A stretch of DNA of 64,000 nt, taken from contig OW285195.1 of NCBI GenBank assembly GCA_935421135.1, forward strand, positions 9,826,391 through 9,890,390. Reading direction: 5' to 3'. Source of the DNA: Bugulina stolonifera (taxonomy: Eukaryota > Bryozoa > Gymnolaemata > Cheilostomatida > Bugulidae). The notes under the pieces were generated by a model. That model was not told the origin of the DNA. It did no database searches and worked only from the letters and a program-made list of their open reading frames with translations. Positions 1 through 12,300 of this stretch are shown piece by piece (the stretch's first letter is position 1; the number at the start of each line of letters is the position of its first letter). Position numbers and translations under genes: made by a program.

Positions 1-39
1 TAGCAATGAGGATTATACAATGTATAATCCTCATTGCTA
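1..39. repeat. Perfect 39-bp palindrome at window edge
   Basis: Arms of 19 bases (1-19 and 21-39) are exact reverse complements around a single A at 20. A poly-C run (43-50) follows. It may be the end of a longer fold-back element cut by the window edge. No function is assignable. Confidence 0.8.
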
Positions 40-228
40 ATCCCCCCCCCTCCGTGCTTTATTGCTTTGGGCTGTCTCCAGTCAATCAATCAAAGAACTA
101 TTCTCTATGTAACGCTGGTTACATAACTCCAAACTAGTACAACTACAATCTATTCACCAATCTAATGTGCAATACTAAATAGGAAAGATAATTACATACA
201 TTATTTAATATTACGATCTACTTTCTAG

Positions 229-1500
229 AAACTTGGCTATGCTGCCGCCCCGGTGTTCTTTACTCTGCTGCATCCAAAGCTGAGGCAGAGAATGATTCAG
301 AGCTGGAAGAATTGTCCTAAAGCAACAGAATCTTGGTGGAGTACGAGCTCCTCTAGTACAGATCGACCTGGAAAATATAATAGCAGCAGTGGCCAAAGCA
401 ACAAGGTTAGGGAATTACTGATTTGTTTAAGCAGTGAAACCTCCAGCTCATGAGTTATGAAAGACATTTTTTTGGAAAGACAATTTAAACAATTGCGCAG
501 TCCCTGTTGGTCCTTTCACATTCTACATTGTATAATAATATTGGTCACAATTCAATTTTTTATGTTAATCTTGTGGAGCACAGGCTACTAAGCCTTTGTC
601 TATGCTACTCTGTCATTTAGTGATAAAAAATAAGGTGTGGCTATGTGATGTGGTCGGCTTTGACCATGCTTTATAGCAGTCCAACAGGTATTTTGGTTCA
701 AGTCGTGTAGCCATTTTGAATGTTTTTGGTAATGGCTTAAGTGGTCACGAATTCGCTTAGTGCTATTGAAATCAGGAAACTCTTAATATTACAACAGATT
801 GAATTTAAATTGAATTTCACAGAAATTGGAATTTTTGAAATTAATATTCAAGACTTGCACATAAGGTAGCATAATGTCACGCTTAATCTGAACCGCATTT
901 AAAGGCAAGGAAGGACAGTTTAGCTGGAGTGACAGATCTTTCCTTCCACTATCTTTGCATAATATATATGTGTCATACTAAAATTTGTGCTCATGTTACC
1001 TGTGTACCAAATTCTATTTGAAGGGATTTAGCAACGGTGGCGCAAGTTCATCAGGGGCCGATAACTCCCAAAGTGATCAGCAAAATCATTGCAGCACTTG
1101 TGGACAAACAACTCCAAACTATTTCACTTCATTTATTGAAACCAACCAGGACGATGCAGTAGCTGATAATGCCGCAACAAGAAGTCACATAGCAGAAGGT
1201 GTGACCAACAGAAACATCGTGACAGGAAGTAGTGACCCTGTTCACAGCTCAATTGAAAACTCGGACAATGTTTCAAATAATGAGGAAACAGCAGAAGGGG
1301 AGGATTATGAACAGCCACAGCAACAAACCAATGAAATAAACTCAGATGTAGCAACGGAAGATGGGAATATATTGTCTGAGTGCGTGGAGCACACTAATGA
1401 ATTAAGTGGGGAAGACATTCACACCCAGCCTAAGATCACAAGTAATAGTGTACGGACAGAGAGGCATCAGCCAGTTAATCTTGACTCTAATGTACACTGA
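229..1500 (+). CDS. GPCR, rhodopsin-class-like, 3' two exons (partial, upstream tandem paralogue)
   Basis: These are the last two exons of a seven-transmembrane receptor whose 5' part lies outside the window. Exon 229-405 (177 nt) follows a TTTCTAG acceptor. It encodes the end of TM7 and helix 8 (AAPVFFTLLHPKLRQRM) and ends at a GTTAGG donor. Exon 1024-1500 encodes a 158-residue Ser/Thr/Asn/Glu-rich cytoplasmic tail that ends in TGA. Both exons align over their length with exons 5 and 6 of the complete receptor at 3381-13459, in the same phase 0, so the two genes are tandem duplicates. The tail exon here is 30 nt longer. Its acceptor reads TTTGAAG where the paralogue has TTTGCAG, a weaker site. 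A poly(A) signal-like AATAAA lies near 1631. Ligand and G protein are unknown. Confidence 0.82.
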
Positions 1501-1641
1501 TTAATGCATTTATTTCTATATAAAAGTAGTAATCAAAAGTTCATTAATATATGAATATAATACACATCTACTGTTAGTATATCTTATGCTATTCTTGTAC
1601 ATACAGTTTATGTGCACATGTACCTTTGTAAATAAAAAATT

Positions 1642-1694
1642 CTTTTATTTGCTGTGCAACGACCATAATATGGTCGTTGCACACCAAATAAAAG
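1642..1694. repeat. 53-bp near-perfect palindrome in the 3' flank
   Basis: Arms 1642-1667 and 1669-1694 are reverse complements with one mismatch (1652/1684) around one central A; the inner 15 bp of each arm are perfect. It lies just after the AATAAA-like signal of the upstream GPCR copy. A second small palindrome (GAATTATATTATAATTC) follows near 1700. The paralogue's 3' flank (about 13620-13660) keeps neighbouring sequence but not the full palindrome. It could be a fold-back insertion or a hairpin near the transcript end. Confidence 0.75.
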
Positions 1695-1699
1695 CATCA

Positions 1700-3311
1700 T
1701 GAATTATATTATAATTCATGGTGCTATTATAAATTTATGAAATACACTGTAAACGATATAACAAAGTTATTTTCTCTTGACTCATATTTTCCTTATACGT
1801 ACGTGTAATACAATGATGTACCTTCACTGAAACTGTTTTGGGAGTTGTCCCTTCTTCTAGCCCAAATGAAGCAGAGGGAGTACAACTCCCAAAGGAGGAA
1901 GGCAATCACCCCCTCTTCCAATATGTGTGTGCACTAACGTAAAAGACAATGGCGGCAATAGTGCACATATCTTTTATCATAATATGTAGCTGCAGAATGC
2001 TCAAGATATTCAAAAGTACTTGATTTTTTATCTCTTTGAATAAACTGATGTTGATAATCAAGTGGAAACAGCCTAAATTATTGTTTTGCTGCCAAATCGT
2101 CTAAATGAAGTAAAATATGTGTGTTATGTACTAATTAAACTGTCACTGTCTTCACTTGAGCTCAACTCTTACTGCAGTTTGACAAAGGAATGTGGAAGAT
2201 GAAGAAACTCTAACTGTCCAAATTACTTGTGCATAGACGGTCCATGTTACATTGGAGTTATCGGGTCTTAATAAAACAAGAGAAGGCAACTTCATTTACA
2301 GCTAAAAATGTCAAAAAATACCTCACTGTTGTGTGTTATACGGTAAAATATTTTTAAGTAAATTGTAGATATACTATGTAGATCCTCTTCCAACTTGAAA
2401 ATCAACCCATGATTTTATTGTTTCATTACATGTATCTCGTTGTCCTAATTTCTCAAGAAATACAGTGAATACACTAATGATATTATAGGAGAGCGATGGC
2501 TAATAAGTCCTGACCTTTTGGCTGGAAGTTATGAGCAGAATCTAACCAGGTGCTAAGAATACACAATCCAGCTGTCACAATTGTCAGGTGGAGACTTACC
2601 ATGTTACTGCATTGAACTATGTGGTCACTGCGCCTCGTCTAAACTACAATGTAGATTAATGAATGGTTGGCATGGTGATCGGTACGAGATAAGGTCAGCC
2701 TTCGTAAGTCTGGACTATTTGGTTGTAAATGCAGTTTGTTAATAGTAGAAACCCATACTATGTCACTTAGTACATTTATGGATTTGTCACATTCCAAGCA
2801 GAGAATGAACACGACACCTGACCTTCTATTCTTATAGAGGTCAACATGGTTCATCCAATATTGCGAGAGTAATTTGTCTTTCTAAAAGTTACATTTTTAT
2901 AGATCACCTGAGACATTACGACAATTTGGAGAAGAAGAAGAATAGCATTGTTTTATTGTCGGTGAGTTGGATCTAATGTCCTTTCTTTTGTTCACAATTA
3001 AGCAGAGAGAGTACAACTCCCAAGTGGTAGGGTGATGAACTAATTTGAATCAATCTCAGTTGAATGTGTAGATTTTGGGTTAAAATGCACCTTATTGCAT
3101 ATTTCATGTGTAAGAGCCCATTTATAACTGCATGTACATATGTATATTATAACATTGATATCTGCCATTACTCTATGGGCCTACTTATATGTGCCAATAT
3201 AACCAGGTTTCCTAGGTAACATGATTATTGGACTGTGATATAAATGTATTATTAGTGATTAACCCAATACATTATAATAAAATATTTGTAGAAATCAGTC
3301 TACACCCACCG
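1700..3311. other. Intergenic spacer between the tandem GPCR copies
   Basis: No convincing exon is seen. It holds two stray copies of a purine-rich motif containing GTACAACTCC (near 1880 and 3008), the latter resembling repeats found near the sulfatase copies. Short ORFs here lack coding character. Confidence 0.5.
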
Positions 3312-3318
3312 TATAAAA
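3312..3318 (+). promoter_or_regulatory. TATA box of the complete GPCR gene
   Basis: TATAAAA stands 63 bases before the ATG at 3381. This leaves room for a start site about 30 bases downstream and a leader of roughly 40 bases. Confidence 0.6.
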
Positions 3319-3380
3319 ACGCATATCCTTGTGTTCAACGAGTATTAGTGCTAGTGTAACAGTAGGGCGAAGGGTTTACC

Positions 3381-6300
3381 ATGAATATCTCATCTCATCT
3401 CACCGCTGGTCTACATTTGGCTAATGGAAGTCTGTTCAGTGCAGTGGCAGACAACTTCAGCAGTGCTGCATTTCCCACCGATAGTATCCAGCCCGGAATG
3501 TTCACTGGTGATCCTGCACGATTAGCTGAAATAAAGAAACAAATGATAGCAAGGAAAATAGCGGAACAGCGTGACCATGTAGGAAAAATTGCAATTAGAT
3601 ATCATATCTCTTTGGGCTGCCTTATTCTCCTAGCAAATGGCTACCTTATTGGTTTCTACCTGCGACATAAGAAGATACGAAGGTTTATCAGCATAACCAT
3701 GTTAACTGCCTTCATAGCCTCATTTCTTCAGGTACGTAATATGTACTCACACTTGTATTTTTCTCATACTGTTTATGCACTGTTCTATTTCCTATTCATC
3801 AAATATCCTGTGCACTACATGAAAGTTGATACACTGTAATTAATTGTAAAATTATTCCTTCTAGGCTTACATGTATATTTTAAGTCGTACATCACCCAGC
3901 ATCATACGATTATACATGTATCTGTAGTTACAGTAGCTTAAACTATCCTCACTTGCAATGTTTTGCCATGTATGTCATCACACTAGTCAATACTGTTTAA
4001 CACTTGGGTTTGAAGTTGAAACAAAAAGAGTTATTACCAAAATGACGAAATAATTGCATCAAAAATGTTAATCCACATGAGCTAAACTGTCAATAGGTCA
4101 CTAACTACACACACTGCACTTATAACAACTTTGCAAATTATCACAGAAGAATACAATTGTTGGTTTTCGCATTTCTGATGACAATATACAGTGTACATGT
4201 AATACATTGTACATGTAATTATTATATCTGTACTATACACTTTACGCATTGTACAAGTAGGGCTAATTGTATACAATGTATAATGTTGTACATGTGCAGG
4301 TATATATAGTATATGATTCAACACCTCCATTGTAAATGCATTAATCCATGATCATGAATCTCAAGTGGTATAAAACAGTAACCACTAAACGCTGTAACAA
4401 TCAGATAGTCTAATGGATGAACATAATCCGGGTGTGAATTATGGGATAATATGTATAAAATAAAAAAAGCAAGGTTGTTATTTATACATGTACTCTGGCC
4501 TACATTTTGTTTGTACTACTGGATCTATATTTTCACTGGAGAATACATTTATAATATACATGTATAGCCTAGAAAATCTTGACTCTACATAAGATACACA
4601 CAGGAAAGCAAAATGGATTTCAATGAGCAAATGAGAAATTATAACAATAGGCATACTAAACTTCAAAATCACCACTAAAAACTTGATGTGTATGACGCTC
4701 AGAAAAGTATTATCCATAATATTATGTTCCTTGCCTTGAATGATAACAGACTATACATTATTTCAAGTATTTTGTATTTCTAGAACTTTCATTAGTTGCC
4801 TTCATTTGATGCTATTATGGCAGAGAATATAAACTCTCCATACTTATAGAACTTGTGATAAAATACTCAATATTTGGTGGTTGATGCCAGAACTCTCCAC
4901 CACACAATGATTGATCTAGCTCAGTATGATTTACTTGCTAACCTATTACTGCAGGCAGCACTAATCTACAGTACTTGAATAATTATGTTTGAGGTACATG
5001 TAGGTTTGTTGATCAGTCTGAGTGATAACATACTGTAGCTTAGATTTTGGAACGTTTTATCATAGATTTAAAGCATGTATATTTAGTAAAACGAGCTGAA
5101 CAATTTTGTAAGCAAAACCATTGCCTGCAGCAGGCATGCTTAGTTTAGTAATTACACATGTAATGGCTTAAATTGTGCCGTATTCTGTAAAGCTCATAAT
5201 AATTGATTATATTTGTCACTTCAACCCTGCATCACCATCATTATCTGGCTACTGGCTTCTGGCTACTGGCTACTTTTAGCACAGTAGATGTGAATGCATA
5301 TTTCTTAAAAAAACAGCAATTTAGACCAGTCATTGTATTTCTAGCATTATAGTGATTCTGATGAAGTAGGCAAGCTGATTAAAATAGTTTTTTGCATTTA
5401 TTTTGGTATTATGCTTTAGTCTCAAACAATATAAGAGGGCTTTTTTAAAAACAACAATTTAATCCCTGTTCAAATCTTCATGTTTGGATAAATTAAAATC
5501 ACAGGTTTTTTGTCAATTCACCATGAAACTATGTTAGCCAACTTGTGATAAGTTATACATTATGCTAATTATCCATCATCTACATGACAAGTGAGTAAAA
5601 TTTACATGAAATATCTTGTAATTGTTGGCAGTGATGAATTGTCTAAAATACTGTTGAATATTTGACTGTTTGATGTGGTACCCCTGAACATGTTTTGGTG
5701 TGAAACAAACATCCAAACACTATTTGATTCACAAAGATGGAGTTGACTGTTTCAACAAGACTTTTTGTTCCAGATTATTGTTTATAAAGTGTACCCGCAA
5801 AGCGGTCAATTTGGTTGATAATCATGAGCTTTGGAATGTAAAATAATTTACTCAAGCAGTCACAGTGTGGCAATGTCAAATTCCCGGGTGGAAGTGGATA
5901 AATTCTAAGTGGTGGTAGTTTACAATGAATGTATCTAAATTGAGTATAGGATGTAGAAGATGGAAATCTGGGACTGCCAGATGCAAATAATAGTTACCTA
6001 GCATTCGGCATTTAATTACCTCATGGGATCAAAAACCTGTTCTACTTTGAGCTAAGGCTATTTTTTGCCTCCTAGCTCAAGTAATTTTGTCACATGTATA
6101 AAGTGTCTTTGCGACCTGAACTTCAGACCCAGGCCGATTTACAAAAATATTTTCTGGCACACATCCGTCACATGGTCGCGAACACACCGGCCTGGGCCAA
6201 AAGCAAAATCCCCATTGTCGCGCGAAGAAATCAGGTGTGCCGATGAGCTGGGGATGGTTTCGTCCGGCCAAGCAAAATCCCAGGCCAATAGCCCTTCTGA

Positions 6301-9300
6301 CCTGGGTCGGACGGCCATCTTGTAAATTTTATTTGCGACCCGGGTCCGTCCAAGAGGTCGCGAAGACACCTATACATGCAGGCTTATGAGCAGCCATGGC
6401 CGAGTGGTTAGAATGCTGAGCTTTCATGCTGAAGGTTCCAAGTTCGAATACCGGTCACGGTGGTGTTAGGAAGAGCATCTAGCCACAATTGCTCCTGTGC
6501 CTCATATAAAAGTCCCTGGGGTCATGCAAGCCAGCATGGCTTCAAAGCAACTCCTCTACCCCTGCCAAAAAGGACCATGTCGCCTGGGCCTTTGTTACAG
6601 GGAGTTGGCCAGCACTGGCACCTGGCAGTGCAAGCTGCAAGGGGCTGGTCACGTCGATGAGTATAAGCCAGTGAGTTTTTATACATGCAGGCTTATCTAT
6701 GGTTCATGGGTTACCTGTTAGTTCTTAGTTATACAATGATATAGTCAATGGTACGAGGAAATGCATAGACAATCATGCTTACCAACTACAACCAGAATAA
6801 TAATTATATTATAACCACATGGGATAATGTTACACAATACTTTGAGCATTTTTACTAAAATAAAATAATTTCAAAACCACATCTTTAAAATTCTTGTTAC
6901 ACTACTCTAATCCAGTATTATGATAGGACCATTACTTATGCAGGTAATCCTGCGGGTATATGCTGTAGGACTATAACTGGGTTGGGGTAGACCAACAATG
7001 GTATTTGTAGAGAATTACAATTATAATGAGGTATTTTCTGAACTTGTGGCAAAGTGTGCAGCGGTTTCCTTATAATGGATTAGAGAAGTAAGCCATTTGT
7101 TTTCTACACTTCATTCTTGGACTAATCCAATACCATTACCTGCAATAGTATAAAACACAGATTAACAGTAATACCTACTTATCCATTTAAATCATTTATA
7201 AACACAATTTGCATATGCTTACAATACAATTCTGATTGGAATGTCAAGTAAATTATTAATGAAATGCTAGAGGAGGTAGCACTACATGTATCTAGACCCT
7301 AGTACATTACTTATTAACACATTGTAGTATACATTACCAAAGTTAAGGTTATAGGTTGAACAATGTAAATATGTGTACATTCTACATGTATTTGATGCTA
7401 GTGCAATGTGCAGGTGCCTGCATGGTGAATACTTGGAGTCCAAAGAGTCTTGTAAGCTAATACGGTGAAGAGTGCCTTATGAAAAATTCATCTACTTTTG
7501 TGTAGCGTGGATGTTGGCTTGATTAATAAAATCTTTTTAATATTATTGTGTAGTATTATATTGTTATACATTGTATAATAGGTAAGTTTTTTGTTTAAAT
7601 CTTTCTTGTCTGTCCTGTTACAAAAGAGGTTTAGTGACTAATTCTGTAGATAAACTCTGCTAATCCGTTAATCAACTGATGACATGATGAGGAAGACGCA
7701 ATCTACCTGATCACAATGTTAATATTATAATAGATCAGTATCCAATTGGGGCACTTCTAGCTAAGGATGTTCGCTCTGCATGTAATAAATAACCTACAAA
7801 TTTTTATGGATATAGATTAGTCAGTCACCCCTCTGCTTCCTCCTATGGTGTAATGACTAGACCACCTGCATATGTCTATCAGATAGGTTCACTCTTACCG
7901 TAAATGTTTGAGCTAATCAATCAGAGTTGTATCATCTAACATATTGTAAACTGAACAGTCTTAATCTTCACCGTCTTCACTTCTACTCTTCCGTCAGATT
8001 TGGCTATAAAACTAGGTACAGGATGCTATATTCACTTAGGATTTCGGACCACTTCCATGTGTCTTAGAATGAACTAGCATTGCATATATGTATTTAAATG
8101 AGTCCATCACATAATTCCTGTACAGCATATGCTCTTGGAAACTGGAACACATATTAGTTGACACAGTTTATTTTACAGGGTATTATAGAGGTTGTGTTTC
8201 GACCAATATACTTCTCGGGCTTCTTGGAGTCCTCACTCATCAACTTACCAAAGAGAGGCTCAATAGCCTTGTGTCTTGCATCTAGCATTTTGTACGAGTT
8301 CACGTTATATCTTGTAGCACTACTATTACCTCTGCTCAGTATTGAAAGGTTTGTTAGGGTAAGTATTGTAATAGTATAGCAAGTCACAAGTTGTTTTGCC
8401 AGATGTATGGCTTCTCTTTCATACATGTACATATATATGGCATGAAAGATAAGTCATTTATACATGTGTATGACTTGTTAGATACTGTGTAACCCAGCAC
8501 TGGCACTATTAGACATAAATACATTTCTGTTGACTGGTGAAGATATACATGTATAAGGCGTTACCTGTCTCAACAGTAATTGCGTAATTTAGATAAATAA
8601 AAGCAGGAGAAGTTGTCTTCTCTATTTATTGTCAAACACTCGCATGTACAAGCAATTGTACCAATTATCTAAAGACAATAAAATAGTGGCACTAATGTAC
8701 ACGTACATGAACAGGCATTTGAGTTATGTCCCAAGTATGTAGAAATGTTATTTTTATATTAGTGGATGCATCTACCTGACATAAATCAAATGAACCACTA
8801 GTTTTTTAATAATGTTGCTGAAAATTTATTTAATTTTCTCAGAAATATTTGGTGGAAATCCAACTATTTACTCATACAACCTATATGACTACAGTTTAGT
8901 CTACTTGTTCATAAATTGCTTATGGAATAATAGTGCCAGCCTCAGTATAATTGTTATATAATACAAGAGAGGAAAGGAAGCTATTCATGTTTTATAGCAG
9001 CAATTATCTGAAGAACTTGTTGAGGCTGGCAGACACTAGGGTCGTGTAAATCATAGTCTGTCTTCAGATGTGAGCTACTAGTAGTTGATCTCATTAGTGT
9101 TTTATGGGCATAGTTCCATCACTGCACGTGACAGCCTAAATTTAGTTAGACACAAAAAGTAGGACTACAATAAATATGTTTATAAGAACCCAGGCCGCCT
9201 AGAATACCCAAAATGGTTCAACTTCATTTTTTGCTTTACTCTGCAGGTAAAATTCCCTCATCAGAAGGAAACTGTGACCAAGAAGTTCTTTGGAGGAGCT

Positions 9301-12300
9301 ATTCTGTTCACAACTGCGGTAGCTGTAGGGTTAGCCTCACTCCCATTAACTAATGTGTACAGAACGGAGCCTACCTGGCCAGAGTGTGAAGGAACCTTTG
9401 TCAAAAACAACAATACGCCTTATACCCTAGGAACTGTGGCTTTCATTGCAGTATTTGTGAGTAGACAACTTCTAACAGAATGTAACTTTCTTCATAAGTT
9501 AAGACATTATTCATGATTTTTGCTATTATCACAGGATAGTACAGCCATGTACATATGTGTAGATATACATAAAGCCATACTAATGCAAATACTGATTGAT
9601 AATAATAAATATTAAGAAATAAGTAATCTGCATATTCTACAGTAATACAACACTTTCTTTACAAACAGGTGTTCATCTATTAGTTAGGTTATCATTATTA
9701 TTTTTTACCAGAAATCATAATCATAGCAGCTGATGTGCAGGTTGACCTTTAACTGGACAGAGAGGTACATAATATTATGCTCATCGTTATTGTTCAACAG
9801 TATACATACAATATTATTCTGTCCCAGGTGAATACAAAAGGAATTTAATGCAGCTAAGAAGTTACTAGGCTCTTTATGTTCTATAAAGAAGGTGTAGTTA
9901 ATATAACAAATAGCTAAAGTCGATTAACAAAAACTACTGTTCGCACTTTTTCTGGTTCTGAGAATGAGTTTTACAGTGTATCGGATTAGCAGGGTACCAT
10001 GTGCAATGAAAGCGCTTGACCAATTAATTTCCCACATTTCATACAAGTATATTAATTGAATTTTGAACACGGAACTGGGATTATAATTACAGGCTTAGAA
10101 ATGGTGTATGTGGGAGGTCACAGTAATGTGACTTAAACACTCTTAGCATCTAGGATAAGAAGTATGCCTCTACCTTGGCAATTCATAGAATAGTCATTAG
10201 GAACTTTAGATGTAGTTTTAAAAGTGCAAGAGCATTGTAATAATGTTAATTTGTTTTTAACTAATTTGCATGAACATATTTCATTGTATCACAGTTATTT
10301 AGTTCCTGACCAAGTAGTGACGCTTCCGAATTCAACACATTGACAAGCTGATAAATGCTGTCCTGTGGAAACTACAGCTGCTATCTAATTTTAGCTACCT
10401 TGTTGTACTCTTGACAGCTTGGCTGCCTTGTTTATAAAATGTTTGAGGGACATTAGGACTTTAAAGTGGGATCAAATCAACTGCATAAAAGCGCCAAACT
10501 GAAGAATGCTGTAAAGTTATTTTTAAGCATGATAGTAGTAGTAGTTCAGATTTATATTAGTGATTCATACTGTTTACACACCTGCAAATGTGTGTGTATG
10601 AGGAAGGAGTTGACATACCCAACTCTGTTTATTCTCGCATTGTGCCAATTTTTGAGTAGCTATAAATTAATAGCAACTGAATTGTATTACATTGATTGTG
10701 GAGATGGTAATTGGGATAGACTGGCAATATTATTGTTTCCATCACATTCCCCAGGTTTCTGCACATCTCCACATGTGAGTAGAGATACTGTAGCACCCCA
10801 TGTTTCTGAAATTCATTTTACAGATTCCTACAGTTCTGTACATCCAGATGGTAATCATTGGTAGAAGAACTTTATCCAGAGGAAGTTTAAGTGAAAGAAG
10901 AGCAGCACTGATCAAGAAAGCATCAATTACTACAGGAGTTATCTCCCTTGTATATGTTTTAGCCTCTGTTCCATATGTAGTAGTATTCTCCATAGTACTT
11001 TCATGCAACACTGGAGCATTATCTAACAATTTCTGTGTTCACATCCGGAAGAATCTCAGTCTACTCTACCTGTTAGCTGTGCAGGTAAGCTGAAGCAGTA
11101 CTTTACCTGCAGGTTTATAGCTCAGTGATGTCAACAGTAAACTAAGTGGTTGATTGGCTGTGTGTTGCTACAAACAAAAAATAGCACCTTTAATTTTTTG
11201 ACCAAGCACACACTACTAACAAAATTACAAATTTGTGTGCACTGTACATGTATGTAATGTTATTGTGATGTAAAGCAGAAGTGTCGTTTGCTGTGCGCAC
11301 AGTAGCTCCAACTTTATCTTATACAATATTGTTGCACTGAGGGTTGGAGTACACTTGTCTGTGGAACCTAGTAAACAGGATGCTACTAGATTCTACCTTG
11401 CAATTATACTTTCAGCATTTACAATGAAAGTAGTGTTTTTGTTTGGATTATATCAAAAGTAATTAAATTATTGACCATCTATAACACCTGAAAAGCGTTT
11501 TCTGTTGGCTTATAGAGCTATGGCATTGGCTTATCTTCAGTGTAAGAACTGTGACACTTTGACCAATCCTAAAGTGCAACACATTGAAGCTAATCAGTGT
11601 AGATTATATTGACACCATCGAATAAATCGCATGCCTAGTTTAAGGATGTTAGCAGCTATTGGATGCCATAGTCGGATTGCCATAATTTTTCGCATCAATG
11701 GTATTACATGTATTAATATTTCCTACACCCACATTGTACCAATTGTACATATTAATGTATTATCAGTAATGTTTAGTTGTCACTTCCTTGTGTAAAAGAT
11801 ATTGTTTATAAAGCACATTACATTTTAACGATTTATTTTCGACCAGTGAAAACCTACATGTAGGTCTGCTCCCACAGCGCACACATGTATAATATGCAAT
11901 ACTATTAATATGCAAAGATATATACGTGTACATGTAAAATGACTACTCATACATTTTCTAGAAACTTGGCTATGCTGCCGCCCCTGTTTTCTTTACTCTG
12001 CTGCATCCAAAGCTGAGGCAGAGAATGATTCAGAGCTGGAAGAATTGTCCTAAAGCAACAGAATCTCTGTGGAGTACGAACTCCTCTAGTACAGATCGAC
12101 CTGGAAAATATAACAGCAGTAGTGGTCAAAGCAACAAGGTTAGAAAATTATTGAAACCTCCAACTCATGCATTATTAAATACATTTTTATGGAAAGACAA
12201 CATCAAAAATTACGCAATTTATGCCGGTCTTTTCTCATCCGATATATTGGTCACAATTCAACCTTTTATGATAATTATATGGAGCACAGGCTATTAAGCC

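Larger units (their letters stand above)
3732..8178. other. Intron 1 of the GPCR, rich in repeats
   Basis: A 4.4-kb intron with canonical GTACGT donor and TTTTACAG acceptor. Contents that can be named are a GC/CpG-rich patch (6100-6370) and a SINE (6388-6679). The rest is AT-rich with many TACATGTA-type motifs. No other exon is seen. Confidence 0.6.

Noticed and set aside
6388..6470. Functional tRNA gene
   Set aside because: A and B boxes are present, but the body continues as a SINE with target duplications, and the cloverleaf pairing is imperfect.
10466..10864. 132-aa ORF in a GPCR intron
   Set aside because: Lies in intron sequence ahead of a well-supported exon 4, no domain, unusual composition.
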